Position numbers and translations under genes: made by a program
Assembly: GCA_945290265.1 (NCBI GenBank)
Contig: CALYQW010000029.1
Location: forward strand, 1 to 39,920
Reading direction: 5' to 3'
Origin: an uncultured Erwinia sp.
GTDB lineage: Bacteria; Pseudomonadota; Gammaproteobacteria; Enterobacterales; Enterobacteriaceae
DNA length: 39,920 nucleotides
Part shown: piece after piece, positions 8,029-18,058 of the stretch
Layout: each line of letters opens with the position of its first letter
Numbering within the stretch: the first letter of the stretch is position 1
Notes under the pieces: model-generated
Told to the model about the DNA's origin: nothing
Database searches by the model: none
What the model saw: only the letters and a program-made list of their open reading frames with translations

Positions 8029-8595
8029 TTATTCCCCCCAGCGGGTAAACAGATCCTGCTCCAGCTCAATCTCAAACTGATCCAGCACCCGGTTAACCGT
8101 CTGATCCACAATCTGCATCACATTGTCCGGACGGTGATAAAAAGCCGGCACCGGCGGCATAATAATCGCCCCCAGCTCCGCCGCCGCCGTCATCATACGT
8201 AAATGCCCCAAATGGAGCGGCGTTTCACGCACACACAGTACCAGCGTGCGACGCTCTTTCAGCACCACATCAGCTGCACGGGTTAGCAGGCCATCACTGT
8301 AGCTGTGAACAATCCCTGAAAGAGTTTTCATTGAACAGGGCATTATCGCCATACCATCGGTTTTAAACGAACCGGAAGAGATACTGGCAGCGATATCACG
8401 CGCATCATGCACCACATCCGCCAGCGCCTGAATATCACGCACGCTGTAGTCAGTTTCCAGCGCCAGCGTCTGACGGGCCGCCTTACTCATTATCAAATGG
8501 GTTTCCACATCCGATACCTGTTGCAGTATTTGCAGCGCACGTACGCCATAGATCACACCGCTGGCACCAGAAATACCAATAATGAGTCGCTTCAT
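8029..8595 (-). CDS. ubiX: Flavin prenyltransferase UbiX
   Basis: A 188-residue protein matching UbiX in length. It makes prenylated FMN, the cofactor of the UbiD decarboxylase in ubiquinone synthesis. Signatures are the flavin-binding N-terminus MKRLIIGISGASGVIYGVRA, SSGSFKTDGMAIMPCSMKTL, and VLCVRETPLHLGHLRMM in the C-terminal half. AAGGATGTTGT lies before the ATG. It is the last gene of the leftward cvpA-purF-ubiX group, as in E. coli, and converges on yfcH. The hisJQMP-argT genes that lie beyond ubiX in E. coli are absent. Confidence 0.94.
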   Translation of the reverse strand: MKRLIIGISGASGVIYGVRALQILQQVSDVETHLIMSKAARQTLALETDYSVRDIQALADVVHDARDIAASISSGSFKTDGMAIMPCSMKTLSGIVHSYSDGLLTRAADVVLKERRTLVLCVRETPLHLGHLRMMTAAAELGAIIMPPVPAFYHRPDNVMQIVDQTVNRVLDQFEIELEQDLFTRWGE

Positions 8596-8664
8596 ACAAC
8601 ATCCTTAAAAGAAATGGGCCGGAATCGCTTCCGGCCCATCTTACCTGCTTACGGCTCTGACTGC

Positions 8665-10182
8665 TTAACCTTCGTTATGCATTTCCAGACTTTCGCCTTC
8701 GTTCTGCCGTGCCAGTGCTTTGGCATCATCGTTACGCAGCGACTGCAAATACTCCAGATACTGCTGGTCAACGTCTTTAGTGACGTAAACGCCGTTAAAT
8801 ACCGAGCATTCAAACTCGCTGATATCCGGGTTTTCTTCTCTCACCGCCGCAATCAGGTCGTTGAGATCCTGGAAAATCAGCCCATCCGCGCCAATCAGCT
8901 GACGTATTTCTTCCACTTCACGCCCGTGGGCAATCAGTTCCGTCGCACTGGGCATATCAATTCCATACACATTCGGGAAGCGAATCTCCGGTGCTGCCGA
9001 AGCCAGATAGACTTTCTTTGCCCCCGCTTCACGCGCCATCTCAATAATCTGTTCAGAGGTGGTGCCACGCACAATCGAGTCATCCACCAGCAGCACGTTT
9101 TTACCACGGAACTCCGCCCGGTTAGCATTCAGCTTGCGCCTAACCGCGCTGCGGCGCAGATGCTGCCCCGGCATAATAAAAGTGCGCCCGACATAGCGAT
9201 TTTTGACAAACCCCTGGCGGTACGGCTTATCCAGGATACGCGCCATTTCCAGTGCGATATCGCAGGAAGTTTCCGGGATCGGGATCACTACATCAATATC
9301 CAGATCTTCCCATTCACGGGCAATCTTTTCACCCAACCGGGTACCCATACGAACCCGGGCACTGTAGACCGAAATCTTATCAAGGAACGAGTCCGGGCGG
9401 GCAAAGTAAACGTACTCAAACAGGCACGGATTAAACGCCGGATCCTGAGCACACTGCCGGGTAAACAGCTGGCCTTTTTCGGTTACGTAAATCGCTTCAC
9501 CCGGCGCGACATCCCGCAGAAATTCAAAGCCCAGCGTATCCAGCGCCACGCTCTCTGAAGCCACCATATATTCAGTACTGCCATCGGCGATAACCCGCTT
9601 ACCAATTACCAGCGGACGGATACCGTTAGGATCGCGGAACGCCACCAGACCGTGACCAATAATCATCGCCACGCAGGCATACGCCCCGCGCACCTTCTGA
9701 TGCAGCGCCGCAACGGCCGCGAAAATATTGTCGGCGGTCAACGGATAATGCGGGAAACGATCCACTTCCTGCGCAAAGATATTCAGCAGGATTTCAGAAT
9801 CTGAGGTGGTATTGACGTGACGGCGACCATTTTCAAACAGCGCCTGCCGCAGTTGGTGCGCATTGGTCAGATTACCGTTATGGGCAAGGGTGATCCCGTA
9901 AGGAGAATTAACGTAGAACGGCTGCGCTTCCGAGGCGCTGGAGCTCCCTGCAGTGGGATAACGCACATGACCAATCCCCATATTCCCCTGCAGACGCTGC
10001 ATATGACGGGCTTCAAACACATCACTGACCAGACCATTTGCTTTACGCAAACGGAAGCAGTTTAAGGCATCAATGGTGACGATGCCGGCGGCATCCTGGC
10101 CACGATGCTGAAGCACCGTTAACGCATCATAAATCGACTGGTTGACCGGCATAAAACCGGCGATCCCGACAATACCGCACAT
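8665..10182 (-). CDS. purF: Amidophosphoribosyltransferase
   Basis: A 505-residue enzyme catalysing the committed step of purine synthesis: PRPP plus glutamine gives phosphoribosylamine. After removal of Met the N-terminal Cys2 ([10 protein letters not shown]) is the glutaminase nucleophile. [18 protein letters not shown] and [13 protein letters not shown] belong to the Ntn glutaminase domain. The PRPP loop is [17 protein letters not shown] in the C-terminal phosphoribosyltransferase domain, and GIDMPS follows. ATGAGGAAATATCACT precedes ATG. It lies 35 bases after cvpA and should be repressed by PurR through the operator upstream of cvpA. Confidence 0.97.
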   Translation of the reverse strand: MCGIVGIAGFMPVNQSIYDALTVLQHRGQDAAGIVTIDALNCFRLRKANGLVSDVFEARHMQRLQGNMGIGHVRYPTAGSSSASEAQPFYVNSPYGITLAHNGNLTNAHQLRQALFENGRRHVNTTSDSEILLNIFAQEVDRFPHYPLTADNIFAAVAALHQKVRGAYACVAMIIGHGLVAFRDPNGIRPLVIGKRVIADGSTEYMVASESVALDTLGFEFLRDVAPGEAIYVTEKGQLFTRQCAQDPAFNPCLFEYVYFARPDSFLDKISVYSARVRMGTRLGEKIAREWEDLDIDVVIPIPETSCDIALEMARILDKPYRQGFVKNRYVGRTFIMPGQHLRRSAVRRKLNANRAEFRGKNVLLVDDSIVRGTTSEQIIEMAREAGAKKVYLASAAPEIRFPNVYGIDMPSATELIAHGREVEEIRQLIGADGLIFQDLNDLIAAVREENPDISEFECSVFNGVYVTKDVDQQYLEYLQSLRNDDAKALARQNEGESLEMHNEG

Positions 10183-10217
10183 AGTGATATTTCCTCATAG
10201 CCGCACCCCCACTTCGC

Positions 10218-10703
10218 TTAGCGGGGCAAAAAACTCGACGTACTTTTCAGGTAGTCAAAAAACCACCCGATGATGTATCTGAACTGCGGGATCAGCTGCG
10301 ACTGCTGCCAGTCGGCACTTTTGGAAAAACCGGTAAAGGTATCAAGAAAAAACAACAGCGCGGAGACAATCAACACCCCCCGCAGCGCGCCAAAACAGAC
10401 ACCCAGTACCCTGTCGGTCCCGGACAGGCCGGTTTTCTCAACCAGCGTGCCAATCACATAGTTAACAATGGCCCCGACAATCAGCGTGGCAACAAACAGC
10501 ACCGCAATGGCCACCCCATTGCGCACCAGCTGCTCCTGAAATCCGGTGAACCAGGCGGCCAGGAAGCCGTAATAATGGCTGGCAACAAAAAACGCACATC
10601 CCCAGGTGACCAGTGAGAGCGCTTCGCGGACGAATCCGCGTACCAGGCTGACTAAAGCCGAAAAACCGATAACAGCAATAATGACGTAATCAATCCAGAC
10701 CAT
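10218..10703 (-). CDS. cvpA: Colicin V production protein CvpA
   Basis: A 161-residue inner-membrane protein with four predicted hydrophobic helices, beginning MVWIDYVIIAVIGFSALVSL and containing RGFVREALSLVTW and VLGVCFGALRGVL, all typical of CvpA. It is needed for colicin V export in E. coli and affects envelope stress tolerance, but the molecular role is unclear. It is the first gene of the cvpA-purF-ubiX operon and the PurR box lies about 100 bases upstream. Confidence 0.95.
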   Translation of the reverse strand: MVWIDYVIIAVIGFSALVSLVRGFVREALSLVTWGCAFFVASHYYGFLAAWFTGFQEQLVRNGVAIAVLFVATLIVGAIVNYVIGTLVEKTGLSGTDRVLGVCFGALRGVLIVSALLFFLDTFTGFSKSADWQQSQLIPQFRYIIGWFFDYLKSTSSFLPR

Positions 10704-10802
10704 AAAGACTTCCAGTGTTGATGCCCCTGACCCGTTGATCTCAGCGGCACACGGCCACAGTAAGATCAGGCAACCTGAGTTCGGGGCGAATTCTAACAGA
10801 AA

Positions 10803-10818
10803 AAGAAAACGTTTGCGT
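10803..10818 (-). promoter_or_regulatory. PurR operator of the cvpA-purF operon
   Basis: Read on the minus strand the site is ACGCAAACGTTTTCTT, identical to the PurR consensus ACGCAAACGTTTTCNT. It lies about 100 bases before the cvpA start, the same location as the known E. coli operator. Purine sufficiency should therefore shut off cvpA, purF and ubiX. Confidence 0.9.
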
Positions 10819-10955
10819 AGCGTTTTCCTGAGGCAATTTTACTAAAAACACCTCAGGCTAAGCGCCGGGTTTGGCTGGTGTCATTACTTAAGCCGGTCTG
10901 ACGACCAGCTCCCTGCAGGAACTCAGCCTGACGGCGGTTTCAGAGGTGACAGAGC

Positions 10956-10985
10956 GTGGTACGGGGGGCTAAAACCCCGCACCAC
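10956..10985 (-). terminator. Hairpin downstream of dedD
   Basis: GTGGT-A-CGGGG pairs with CCCCG-C-ACCAC, giving two five-base stems separated by one mismatch, just after the dedD stop codon. No T-tract follows, so it may be a weak terminator or an RNA-stabilising 3' end that separates dedD from the PurR-controlled operon. Confidence 0.45.
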
Positions 10986-10991
10986 ACAGGG

Positions 10992-11744
10992 TTAACGCAC
11001 CGCGTAAGGCTTCACTACGCCGCTCAATCCGGACAAACTTTTCAGTTCCCCGACCGCAGCCTGCATTTTGGCTTTTGAGGCATCCGGTCCCACATACAAT
11101 CTGGTGATCTGCCCCTGTACCGGCGTGGCAGGTACGGTATAAGCGCGATAGCCGGAGAGACGCAGCTTGGCCACGATTTCATTCACTTTGGCCGCATTTT
11201 TCAGTGCGCCCAACTGAACCACCCAGGCCTGCCCGGCGGGTGCGGTTTCCGGCTTCGACACCGGTTTACTCTCCACCGGTGCCTCATTCAGTGGCCTGGT
11301 GACCGACTGCGGTTTTTCAACCGGTTTCGACCTTTCTGCCGGCTTCGGTTTTTCTACCTGACGTTGCACCGGCTTCTCTGTCTCAACCGGTTTCTCAACC
11401 ACTTTCGGCGGCGCTTTCGGTTCTGGCGGTGGCGGCACGACCAGCGTTGGCTGGTTATGCGACTGCGGCACGGTAGAGCCACTGTCAGCCTGGGAGGTAT
11501 TGTCATGGCTGACGCCATCAATCGCTGCCCCAGCCCCTTCCGGCGGCTGCGCCGGCAACGACTGGGTCACCGGAGGAACCAGTTCGCTGTCATGCTGATC
11601 GTCCGGTTTAGGCACCAGCGGGATAGCGGCAAACTCTTCCTTATAATGCTTCTTCTTACCGTCGAGCAGACCTGGCAGCACAATCACACCCAGCGCCACA
11701 ATAATCACGGTGCCGACTAAACGATTCTGAAACTTACTTGCCAC
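10992..11744 (-). CDS. dedD: Cell-division SPOR-domain protein DedD
   Basis: A 250-residue protein with a short cytoplasmic N-terminus, one membrane segment (LVGTVIIVALGVIVLPGLLDG), a long proline-, lysine- and glutamate-rich periplasmic linker (about residues 70-165), and a C-terminal SPOR domain (AWVVQLGALKNAAKVNEIVA to SGVVKPYAVR). SPOR domains bind denuded septal peptidoglycan; DedD supports FtsWI activity at the septum. The E. coli protein is about 220 residues, so the linker here is longer. Its start overlaps the folC stop by 11 bases, suggesting coupled translation. Confidence 0.94.
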   Translation of the reverse strand: MASKFQNRLVGTVIIVALGVIVLPGLLDGKKKHYKEEFAAIPLVPKPDDQHDSELVPPVTQSLPAQPPEGAGAAIDGVSHDNTSQADSGSTVPQSHNQPTLVVPPPPEPKAPPKVVEKPVETEKPVQRQVEKPKPAERSKPVEKPQSVTRPLNEAPVESKPVSKPETAPAGQAWVVQLGALKNAAKVNEIVAKLRLSGYRAYTVPATPVQGQITRLYVGPDASKAKMQAAVGELKSLSGLSGVVKPYAVR

Positions 11745-12996
11745 TATCGTTCTCCGCTGCCATCGCTTCCATTACCTGCGCAACCGTATGGAATGATCCA
11801 CACACCAGCACAATATCCTGCTCTTCAGCCAACTGCATTGCCTGCTGCCAGGCCTGAGTAACGGAGTCAAATGCCTGGGCGCGCGTCAGGTGCGCCATCA
11901 GCTGCTGTGCAGAAGCCCCGCGCGGCCCCGCCAGCGGGGCACAGTACCAGCAATCAACCTGTTCACTCAGGCAGGCCAGAGTACCTGCGATATCTTTATC
12001 ATGCAGCATTCCCACCACCGCATGAACCCGGCCACGCTGTGGTAAGGACGCCAGCTGTCCCGCCAGATACGCCGCCGCATGGGGGTTATGCGCTACATCA
12101 AGGATCAGTCGGGGGGCCTGTGCTACGGTCTGAAAGCGTCCCGGCAGTACCACCTGGGACAGCGTGCGGCGAATTACTTCATCCGGCACCACCAGCGAAC
12201 TGACGCGCAGGGCGGCCAGCGCCGTCGCCGCATTTGGCAGTGGCACCTTAGGAAGCGGCAGATTGTCGAGCACACCCTGTTGGTCGTGGAAAGACCAGCC
12301 GCAGTCGGACGCCTGACAAAGCCAGGCCACATTGCGCTGATACAGGGTGGCTCCCAGCTGCTGCGCCACTTGCGCGATGGACTGCGGCATATCCGGTTCT
12401 CCGACCACCGCCGGTTTACCTCCACGGAAAATACCGGCCTTTTCACGGCCAATGCTCTCGCGATCCGGCCCCAGCCAGTCGGTATGATCAAGGGCAATGC
12501 TGCTAATCACCGCCACATCGGCATCCACGATATTAGTGGCATCCAGACGCCCTCCCAGACCCACTTCAAGGATCACCACATCAAGCTGTGCCTGTTTAAA
12601 CAGCCACAGCGCCGACAGAGTGCCATATTCAAAATAGGTGAGTGAGGTGTTTCCGCGCCCGGCTTCAATCGCCACAAAGGAGTTGGTATGGGCAGATTCA
12701 GCCAGTTCATCGCCCTGAATACGCACCCGTTCAGTATAACGAATCAGATGGGGAGAGCTGTAAACGCCAACGCGATAGCCTGCGGCAATCAAAAGCGTTT
12801 CAAGAGTACGGCAGGTGGTACCTTTGCCATTAGTGCCAGCCACGGTAAACACCAGCGGAGCGGGCTTCAGCAGGTCAAGGGTCGTGGCAACGCGTCTGAC
12901 GCGATCCAGACCCAGTTCAATGGCCTGTGAATGTAAATGTTCAAGATAATAAAGCCACGTGGCGAGGGGCGACGTGGCGTCAGGAAGAGTATCCAT
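11734..12996 (-). CDS. folC: Dihydrofolate synthase / folylpolyglutamate synthase
   Basis: A 420-residue Mur-ligase-family enzyme that joins glutamate to dihydropteroate and extends folate polyglutamates. The ATP loop is VFTVAGTNGKGTTCRTLE; YFEYGTLSALWLF, EVGLGGRLDATNIV and SIALDHTDWLGPDRESIGRE are strongly conserved, and DVAHNPHAA lies near the C-terminus. I start at the ATG at 12996 (MDTLPDATSPLATWL), which aligns with the known N-terminus; an in-frame TTG at 13026 would begin inside the T-tract of the accD terminator. It lies between accD and dedD in the conserved order. Confidence 0.95.
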   Translation of the reverse strand: MDTLPDATSPLATWLYYLEHLHSQAIELGLDRVRRVATTLDLLKPAPLVFTVAGTNGKGTTCRTLETLLIAAGYRVGVYSSPHLIRYTERVRIQGDELAESAHTNSFVAIEAGRGNTSLTYFEYGTLSALWLFKQAQLDVVILEVGLGGRLDATNIVDADVAVISSIALDHTDWLGPDRESIGREKAGIFRGGKPAVVGEPDMPQSIAQVAQQLGATLYQRNVAWLCQASDCGWSFHDQQGVLDNLPLPKVPLPNAATALAALRVSSLVVPDEVIRRTLSQVVLPGRFQTVAQAPRLILDVAHNPHAAAYLAGQLASLPQRGRVHAVVGMLHDKDIAGTLACLSEQVDCWYCAPLAGPRGASAQQLMAHLTRAQAFDSVTQAWQQAMQLAEEQDIVLVCGSFHTVAQVMEAMAAENDSGK

Positions 12997-13029
12997 GGGT
13001 CCCGTCTGTAAGCTTAAGGTTGACAATTA

Positions 13030-13051
13030 AAAGGGGCGCTGTCGCCCCTTT
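13030..13051 (-). terminator. Rho-independent terminator after accD
   Basis: On the minus strand AAAGGGGCG, a four-base loop and CGCCCC-type complement form a 9-bp stem ending in TTTT. It lies 12 bases after the accD stop and before folC, so some accD transcripts should end here while others read on. Confidence 0.8.
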
Positions 13052-13062
13052 GGTATGCGCGA

Positions 13063-13974
13063 TCAGACCTCCGGGGCCTGAACGTCTTCAGCGACAACCT
13101 CGCTGACGCTTTCTTCCTGCGGGGCAGTCAGATTCATCATCTTTGCCAACACCGTAGCCAGTTTAAAGCGCATCACCGGACGACGCACGATCATATCAAT
13201 CGCGCCTTTCTCAATCAGGAACTCACTGCGCTGGAAACCTGGTGGCAGCTTTTCACGCACCGTCTGCTCAATTACGCGCGGACCGGCAAAACCGATCAGC
13301 GCTTTAGGCTCAGCAATGTTCAGATCGCCCAGCATGGCGAAGCTGGCAGAGACGCCGCCCATGGTGGGATCAGTCAGCACCGAGATATACGGCAGACCAC
13401 GCTCCTGCATTTTCGCCAGCGCGGCGCTGGTTTTTGCCATCTGCATAAGCGACATCAGCGCTTCCTGCATACGCGCCCCGCCGGATGCGGAGAAACAGAT
13501 GAGCGGGCAGTTATCTTCCAGCGCCTGCTCAACCGCACGAACAAAGCGCGCACCGACCACAGAGCCCATTGAACCGCCCATAAAGGAGAATTCAAATGCC
13601 GCTGCCACCACCGGCATGGTATGCAAAGCGCCTTTCATCACGATCAGCGCATCGGTTTCACCGGTGTCTTTCTGTGCCGCAACCAGACGGTCTTTATACT
13701 TTTTCGAATCCTTGAACTTGAGCACATCTTTCGGCTCCAGCTCGCTACCCAACTCAACTGCTGACCCTTCGTCCAGCAGGCTGTGCAAACGGGCGCGGGC
13801 ATGCATACGCATATGATGGTCGCACTTAGGGCAGACTTCGAGGTTACGCTCCAGCTCAGCCCGATACAGCACCTGACCGCAGCTGTCACACTTGGTCCAT
13901 ACCCCTTCAGGGATAGATGCCTTACGTGTAGGCGTAATTGTGCTCTTATTAAGAATTCGTTCAATCCAGCTCAT
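13063..13974 (-). CDS. accD: Acetyl-CoA carboxylase carboxyltransferase subunit beta
   Basis: A 303-residue protein that, with AccA, transfers carboxyl from biotin to acetyl-CoA in fatty-acid synthesis. The N-terminal zinc ribbon is complete: CDSCGQ and, 19 residues on, CPKC. The crotonase-type core shows [52 protein letters not shown] and [20 protein letters not shown]. Start MSWIERIL is standard. The acidic C-terminal tail is variable in the family. It follows dedA after about 200 bases that probably contain its promoter. Confidence 0.97.
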   Translation of the reverse strand: MSWIERILNKSTITPTRKASIPEGVWTKCDSCGQVLYRAELERNLEVCPKCDHHMRMHARARLHSLLDEGSAVELGSELEPKDVLKFKDSKKYKDRLVAAQKDTGETDALIVMKGALHTMPVVAAAFEFSFMGGSMGSVVGARFVRAVEQALEDNCPLICFSASGGARMQEALMSLMQMAKTSAALAKMQERGLPYISVLTDPTMGGVSASFAMLGDLNIAEPKALIGFAGPRVIEQTVREKLPPGFQRSEFLIEKGAIDMIVRRPVMRFKLATVLAKMMNLTAPQEESVSEVVAEDVQAPEV

Positions 13975-14175
13975 CGATGACTCTTTAGTATAAAACTCTC
14001 TTAAAAATCAAGAGGTTATCATGAATTTACAGGTGAAAAACATGCCACATTACATCACATAACACGGCAATCCGCTACATAATAACGCAGTGACACTCCC
14101 CATCCTGTACGGAGCAGGAATGTCAGCATTCACCGTCCCCCGCGGTTGTCGACGCAGAAGACATCAATTTTCAGC

Positions 14176-14835
14176 TTACGATTGCACCTTACGTGCAGCA
14201 CAGCGATGGCGTATGACTTCAACCACCCCTGGGAGTATAGAAACGAAAATAATTCCAACGATCAGGTATTTCAGGTTTTGCTGAACCGCCGGCAAATTAC
14301 CAAACCAGTATCCGGCATAGGTAAACAGCAGCACCCACAGTAATGCGCCGGATACGTTAAACAGCGCGAAGTGGCGGTAAGACATTTTCCCCATTCCCGC
14401 GACAAAAGGCGCAAAGGTACGCACAATTGGCACGAAACGCGCGAGGATGATGGTTTTTCCACCGTGGCGCTCATAAAACTTGTGGGTCTTATCCAGATAC
14501 GTGCGCCGGAAAATTTTGGAGTTAGGGTTACTGAATAGCCGTTCACCAAATACCCGCCCGATGGTGTAGTTAAGCGCATCGCCAACAATCGCCGCGATAA
14601 CCATCAGCACCACCATGGTATGAACATTCAGATCGTTTGACGGCAGCGAGGCCAGCGCGCCGGCGACAAACAACAGCGAATCTCCCGGCAGAAATGGCGT
14701 TACTACCAGCCCGGTTTCACAGAAAAGAATCAAAAACAGAATAGCGTAGACCCAGATACCGTATGTTGCCACCAGCTCAGCCAGGTGCACATCGATATGC
14801 AGGATGAAATCGATCATAAAACGAATTAAATCCAT
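14176..14835 (-). CDS. dedA: DedA family inner-membrane protein
   Basis: A 219-residue polytopic membrane protein, identical in length to E. coli DedA. The family motif is [22 protein letters not shown] near residue 40, and the cytoplasmic reentrant region shows [25 protein letters not shown]. DedA proteins are required for normal membrane potential and division and are related to undecaprenyl-phosphate or lipid flippases; the exact substrate of this member is unsettled. It lies between truA and accD, as in E. coli. Confidence 0.95.
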   Translation of the reverse strand: MDLIRFMIDFILHIDVHLAELVATYGIWVYAILFLILFCETGLVVTPFLPGDSLLFVAGALASLPSNDLNVHTMVVLMVIAAIVGDALNYTIGRVFGERLFSNPNSKIFRRTYLDKTHKFYERHGGKTIILARFVPIVRTFAPFVAGMGKMSYRHFALFNVSGALLWVLLFTYAGYWFGNLPAVQQNLKYLIVGIIFVSILPGVVEVIRHRCAARKVQS

Positions 14836-14905
14836 TCAAAATTCCTCAATACGTCTGTCTGTTTGGGCCGCAGCCGCTTCAGCCGGGCATTATTAATGTT
14901 AGCCT

Positions 14906-15721
14906 TCAGTCTGCAAGAAACAGCGGCCCCATAAGGGGACGCGGTAATCCGTAATGCTCAGGATAATCCACTGCGACCAGATACAGCCCTTCCGCGCGCG
15001 CCGTTGCCGCCGCCAGCGTGCGATCTTTTGCCGCCAGCAGTTGCGCCATCCAGCTTTCCGGCTGGTTACCACAGCCAATTTCCATCAGGCTGCCAACGAT
15101 ATTGCGCACCATATGATGCACAAAGGCATTGGCTTTAATATCCACCACCACCCAGGCCCCATAGCGACTGACATTCAGATGCATCACATTACGCATCGGC
15201 GTGGTGGACTGACACTGCACCGCGCGAAACGAGGTAAAATCGTTTTCACCCAGCAAACACTGACCGGCACGCTGCATTTTTTCCACATCCAGCGGATGAT
15301 AATAATGCGTCACCCCTTTTCCGAGGATCGCCGGTCGCAGGCGCTGGTTATAAATCACATAGCGATAACGCCGGGCGGTAGCACTGAAACGGGCGTGAAA
15401 ATCGTCCGGCACGCTTTTTACCCAGCGCACCGCAATATCAGGCGGCAGGTTGGCGTTGACCCCCAGCGTCCAGGCCGCATCCTTGCGCTGCGAAGTGGTT
15501 TCAAAGTGCACCACCTGCCCGGTGCCATGCACCCCTGCATCAGTCCGTCCGGCGCAGAAAACCGTTACCGGATGATTGGCAACTTCGCTTAGCGCCTTCT
15601 CCAGCTTTTCCTGCACGCTACGCACTTCCTGCTGACGCTGCCAGCCGTAATAACGGCTGCCGTCATATTCAATGCCCAGCGCCACTTTAACCACCGGCAG
15701 CGCATCGTCCCTGTCCGACAT
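14906..15721 (-). CDS. truA: tRNA pseudouridine(38-40) synthase TruA
   Basis: A 271-residue enzyme converting U38, U39 and U40 of tRNA anticodon arms to pseudouridine. The catalytic aspartate lies in [20 protein letters not shown], and [15 protein letters not shown] near the start and [18 protein letters not shown] near the end are typical. The start overlaps the usg stop (TGATG), indicating translational coupling. Confidence 0.97.
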   Translation of the reverse strand: MSDRDDALPVVKVALGIEYDGSRYYGWQRQQEVRSVQEKLEKALSEVANHPVTVFCAGRTDAGVHGTGQVVHFETTSQRKDAAWTLGVNANLPPDIAVRWVKSVPDDFHARFSATARRYRYVIYNQRLRPAILGKGVTHYYHPLDVEKMQRAGQCLLGENDFTSFRAVQCQSTTPMRNVMHLNVSRYGAWVVVDIKANAFVHHMVRNIVGSLMEIGCGNQPESWMAQLLAAKDRTLAAATARAEGLYLVAVDYPEHYGLPRPLMGPLFLAD

Positions 15722-16731
15722 CAGTAAAAATACTCCTGCACCAGTTTTTCTGCGGTTTTCACGGCCATCAGCGCGCCACCAAAGCGCACGTTATCCGCAA
15801 CCGACCAGAACTGCAGCTGCTCCGACATACCGTAGTCGTTGCGCAGGCAGCCCACGCACAGCTGCGCACTGCCGGAGGCATCACCGACCTGGGTCGGAAA
15901 ATCATTTTCATCGCTGACGTTGATCTCTGTACTTTCCTGCAACGCCTCACGCGCTTCGTCGGCCGACAGCGGGCGCAGATTTTCAAGCTGCACAATCTGC
16001 GCATTGCCATAAAACACCGGAGCCTGAACGGTACTGACCGCCAGCGGCAACCCGTCGTCCTGCAACACTTTACGCACCTGATCCACCAGACGGCGCTCCT
16101 GCGGTACGCTCCCTTCGCCATCCGCCAGCAGCGGCAGCATATTGAACGCCAACTGGCGACCAAAGAAGCCTTCTTCCGCCGGGACGCCGTTCAGCAGACG
16201 CGCGCTTTCGCCCGCCAGTGAATCCACCGCTGCTTTGCCATGCGCCGATGCAGCCAGCAACGTGGTCACCTGAATGCGCGCCAGTCCGGCCCGGTCGGTT
16301 AATGGCTTCAGCGCGCACAGCAGCTGACTGGTCAGTGCATCCGCGACGCTGATAATGTTGCGGTTGCGGTAATCCGCCAGTACCTGCGGGTTAACCTCCG
16401 GCACCACCAGCGGTACGTCCGGTTCCAGAGCAAACAGATCGCTGCTGTCAATCACCAGACAGCCGGCGCTGGCGGCTTCTTCGGCATAACGGGCTGACGC
16501 CTCACGTCCGGCGACGAAAAAGGCCAGCTGCGCCCGCGACCAGTCAAATTCTGCCGCATCCTTCACCCACAGCGACTGACCGTTGAAACGCAGAGTGGTG
16601 CCGGCGCTGTTTGCCGTAGCCAGCACATAAAGCTCACCCACCGGGAACTGACGTTCCGCCAGCAACTCCAGTAATGCTTCTCCTGTTGCGCCCGTGGCAC
16701 CCAGCAGTGCGATATTCCAGCCGTCAGACAT
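15721..16731 (-). CDS. usg: USG-1 protein, aspartate-semialdehyde dehydrogenase homologue
   Basis: A 336-residue Asd-family protein, the size of E. coli Usg. The N-terminal nucleotide motif is [18 protein letters not shown]. In true Asd the catalytic cysteine lies in a conserved context; here the matching stretch reads [12 protein letters not shown], and the enzyme activity of Usg is not established. The C-terminal Asd pattern is retained ([20 protein letters not shown]). It stands between pdxB and truA and overlaps truA by one base. Confidence 0.93.
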   Translation of the reverse strand: MSDGWNIALLGATGATGEALLELLAERQFPVGELYVLATANSAGTTLRFNGQSLWVKDAAEFDWSRAQLAFFVAGREASARYAEEAASAGCLVIDSSDLFALEPDVPLVVPEVNPQVLADYRNRNIISVADALTSQLLCALKPLTDRAGLARIQVTTLLAASAHGKAAVDSLAGESARLLNGVPAEEGFFGRQLAFNMLPLLADGEGSVPQERRLVDQVRKVLQDDGLPLAVSTVQAPVFYGNAQIVQLENLRPLSADEAREALQESTEINVSDENDFPTQVGDASGSAQLCVGCLRNDYGMSEQLQFWSVADNVRFGGALMAVKTAEKLVQEYFY

Positions 16732-16818
16732 GTAGCTTTACTCCAGACAATGACACAAAAACAAACGGCGGTGTCAGCACACCGCCATGATTCAGAATAG
16801 TTCCCGCTATCGGGTCAG

Positions 16819-17961
16819 TCAGCGATCGGCCGGCGCGACATAACGCGCAGTAAAGCCGAGGCGACTGAGTAACTCCGCTGCAGACTGGCTGTCGCACAGT
16901 ATGCGTAACGATGACCATTCGCGACGCTCCTGATACTGCTTGCGCAGGCGGTCAAACTCACCGGGAATAGCCGCCACCTGACGCAGCGGGGCATCATCGC
17001 GGCGCACATCATACACCAGATGCACCAAACGTTTTAAGGTGGCCTGATCCAGCTCACCATGCAGGGTAATTTGACCAAATTCCGGCGGTGGCAGCAGGCT
17101 TTCCAGCGCCACCTGCTGCGGCTGCTGAATAAACTGGCTCCAGGCTTCAAAGACCTGGGTGGTTCCACGCGCCTTACCTTCGAGGGTATAACCGGCAATA
17201 TGTGCGGTGGCGATATCCACCTTCGCCAGCAGTGGCAGCGACAGATCCGGCTCCGGTTCCCAGACGTCGAGTACCACGCTGAGATCGTCACGCTGTTGCA
17301 GCACCTGCAGCAGCGCAGCGTTATCCACCACCGGGCCACGGCAGGCATTGATCAGGATAGTGCCCGGTTTCAGCGCCATCAGCAGCGCTTCATTTACCAG
17401 ATGCTGGGTCTGATAGCGCCCCTGCTTAAACAGCGGAGTATGAAACGTAAGAATATCGGCCTGTTCCACCAGCGCTGACAGCTGCTGAAAATCCCCCGCC
17501 TCACCGGCATCGGCGCGCGGAGGATCGCACAGCAGCGTGCGCACGCCGAGGGCATTGAGACGCGCCAGCAGACGGCTGCCGACATTACCTACGCCAACAA
17601 TCCCTACGGTGCGATCGGTCAGGGTAAAGCCGTCACGCTCAGCCAGCGCAAGTAGCGCGGAAAAGACATATTCCACCACAGCAATCGCATTACAGCCCGG
17701 TGCGGCACAGAACCCGATACCCTGCTGGCGTAAATAGTCCTCGTCAATATGGTCGGTGCCGGCGGTCGCGGTGCCAACAAACCTGACCGCTTTACCACCC
17801 AGCAACGCGGCATTGACCTGAGTCACTGAGCGCACCATCAGCCCGTCAGCATCGTTAAGCTGTGCCTCGGGAATCGGACGTCCGGGGACCGCGATCACCT
17901 CACCGGTACGGCTGAACAGTTCGCGGGCATAAGGCATGTTTTCATCAACGAGGATTTTCAC
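16819..17961 (-). CDS. pdxB: Erythronate-4-phosphate dehydrogenase
   Basis: A 380-residue D-2-hydroxyacid dehydrogenase-family enzyme of pyridoxal phosphate synthesis (erythronate 4-phosphate to 2-oxo-3-hydroxy-4-phosphobutanoate). The Rossmann motif is [49 protein letters not shown], the catalytic arginine in [10 protein letters not shown] and histidine in [16 protein letters not shown] are present. I use the GTG at 17961 ([12 protein letters not shown]), matching the known N-terminus; the frame stays open 53 codons further upstream, but that part is not PdxB-like. E. coli PdxB is 378 residues. Confidence 0.95.
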   Translation of the reverse strand: MKILVDENMPYARELFSRTGEVIAVPGRPIPEAQLNDADGLMVRSVTQVNAALLGGKAVRFVGTATAGTDHIDEDYLRQQGIGFCAAPGCNAIAVVEYVFSALLALAERDGFTLTDRTVGIVGVGNVGSRLLARLNALGVRTLLCDPPRADAGEAGDFQQLSALVEQADILTFHTPLFKQGRYQTQHLVNEALLMALKPGTILINACRGPVVDNAALLQVLQQRDDLSVVLDVWEPEPDLSLPLLAKVDIATAHIAGYTLEGKARGTTQVFEAWSQFIQQPQQVALESLLPPPEFGQITLHGELDQATLKRLVHLVYDVRRDDAPLRQVAAIPGEFDRLRKQYQERREWSSLRILCDSQSAAELLSRLGFTARYVAPADR

Positions 17962-18058
17962 AATCAGTTTCCAGTGTGGATCAGTGAGGCTGGCTATTCT
18001 GCCATAATGCAACCCGACCCGCGACTGCCCCGGCACGGAGAAACTGGCAGCGGCGGGC

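Noticed and set aside
7870-8202. 110-codon plus-strand frame starting in the yfcH-ubiX palindrome
   Set aside because: It crosses the inverted repeat and runs antisense into ubiX; no ribosome site.
8407-9558. 383-codon plus-strand open frame
   Set aside because: It lies antisense to ubiX and purF, which are certain; the composition (rich in His, Arg, Gln) is typical of an antisense shadow in GC-rich genes.
12997-13026. TTG start for folC ten codons upstream
   Set aside because: It lies in the T-tract of the accD terminator; the ATG at 12996 aligns with the family.
14954-15592. 212-codon plus-strand frame opposite truA
   Set aside because: Antisense to a certain gene and His/Arg/Gln rich, with no ribosome site.
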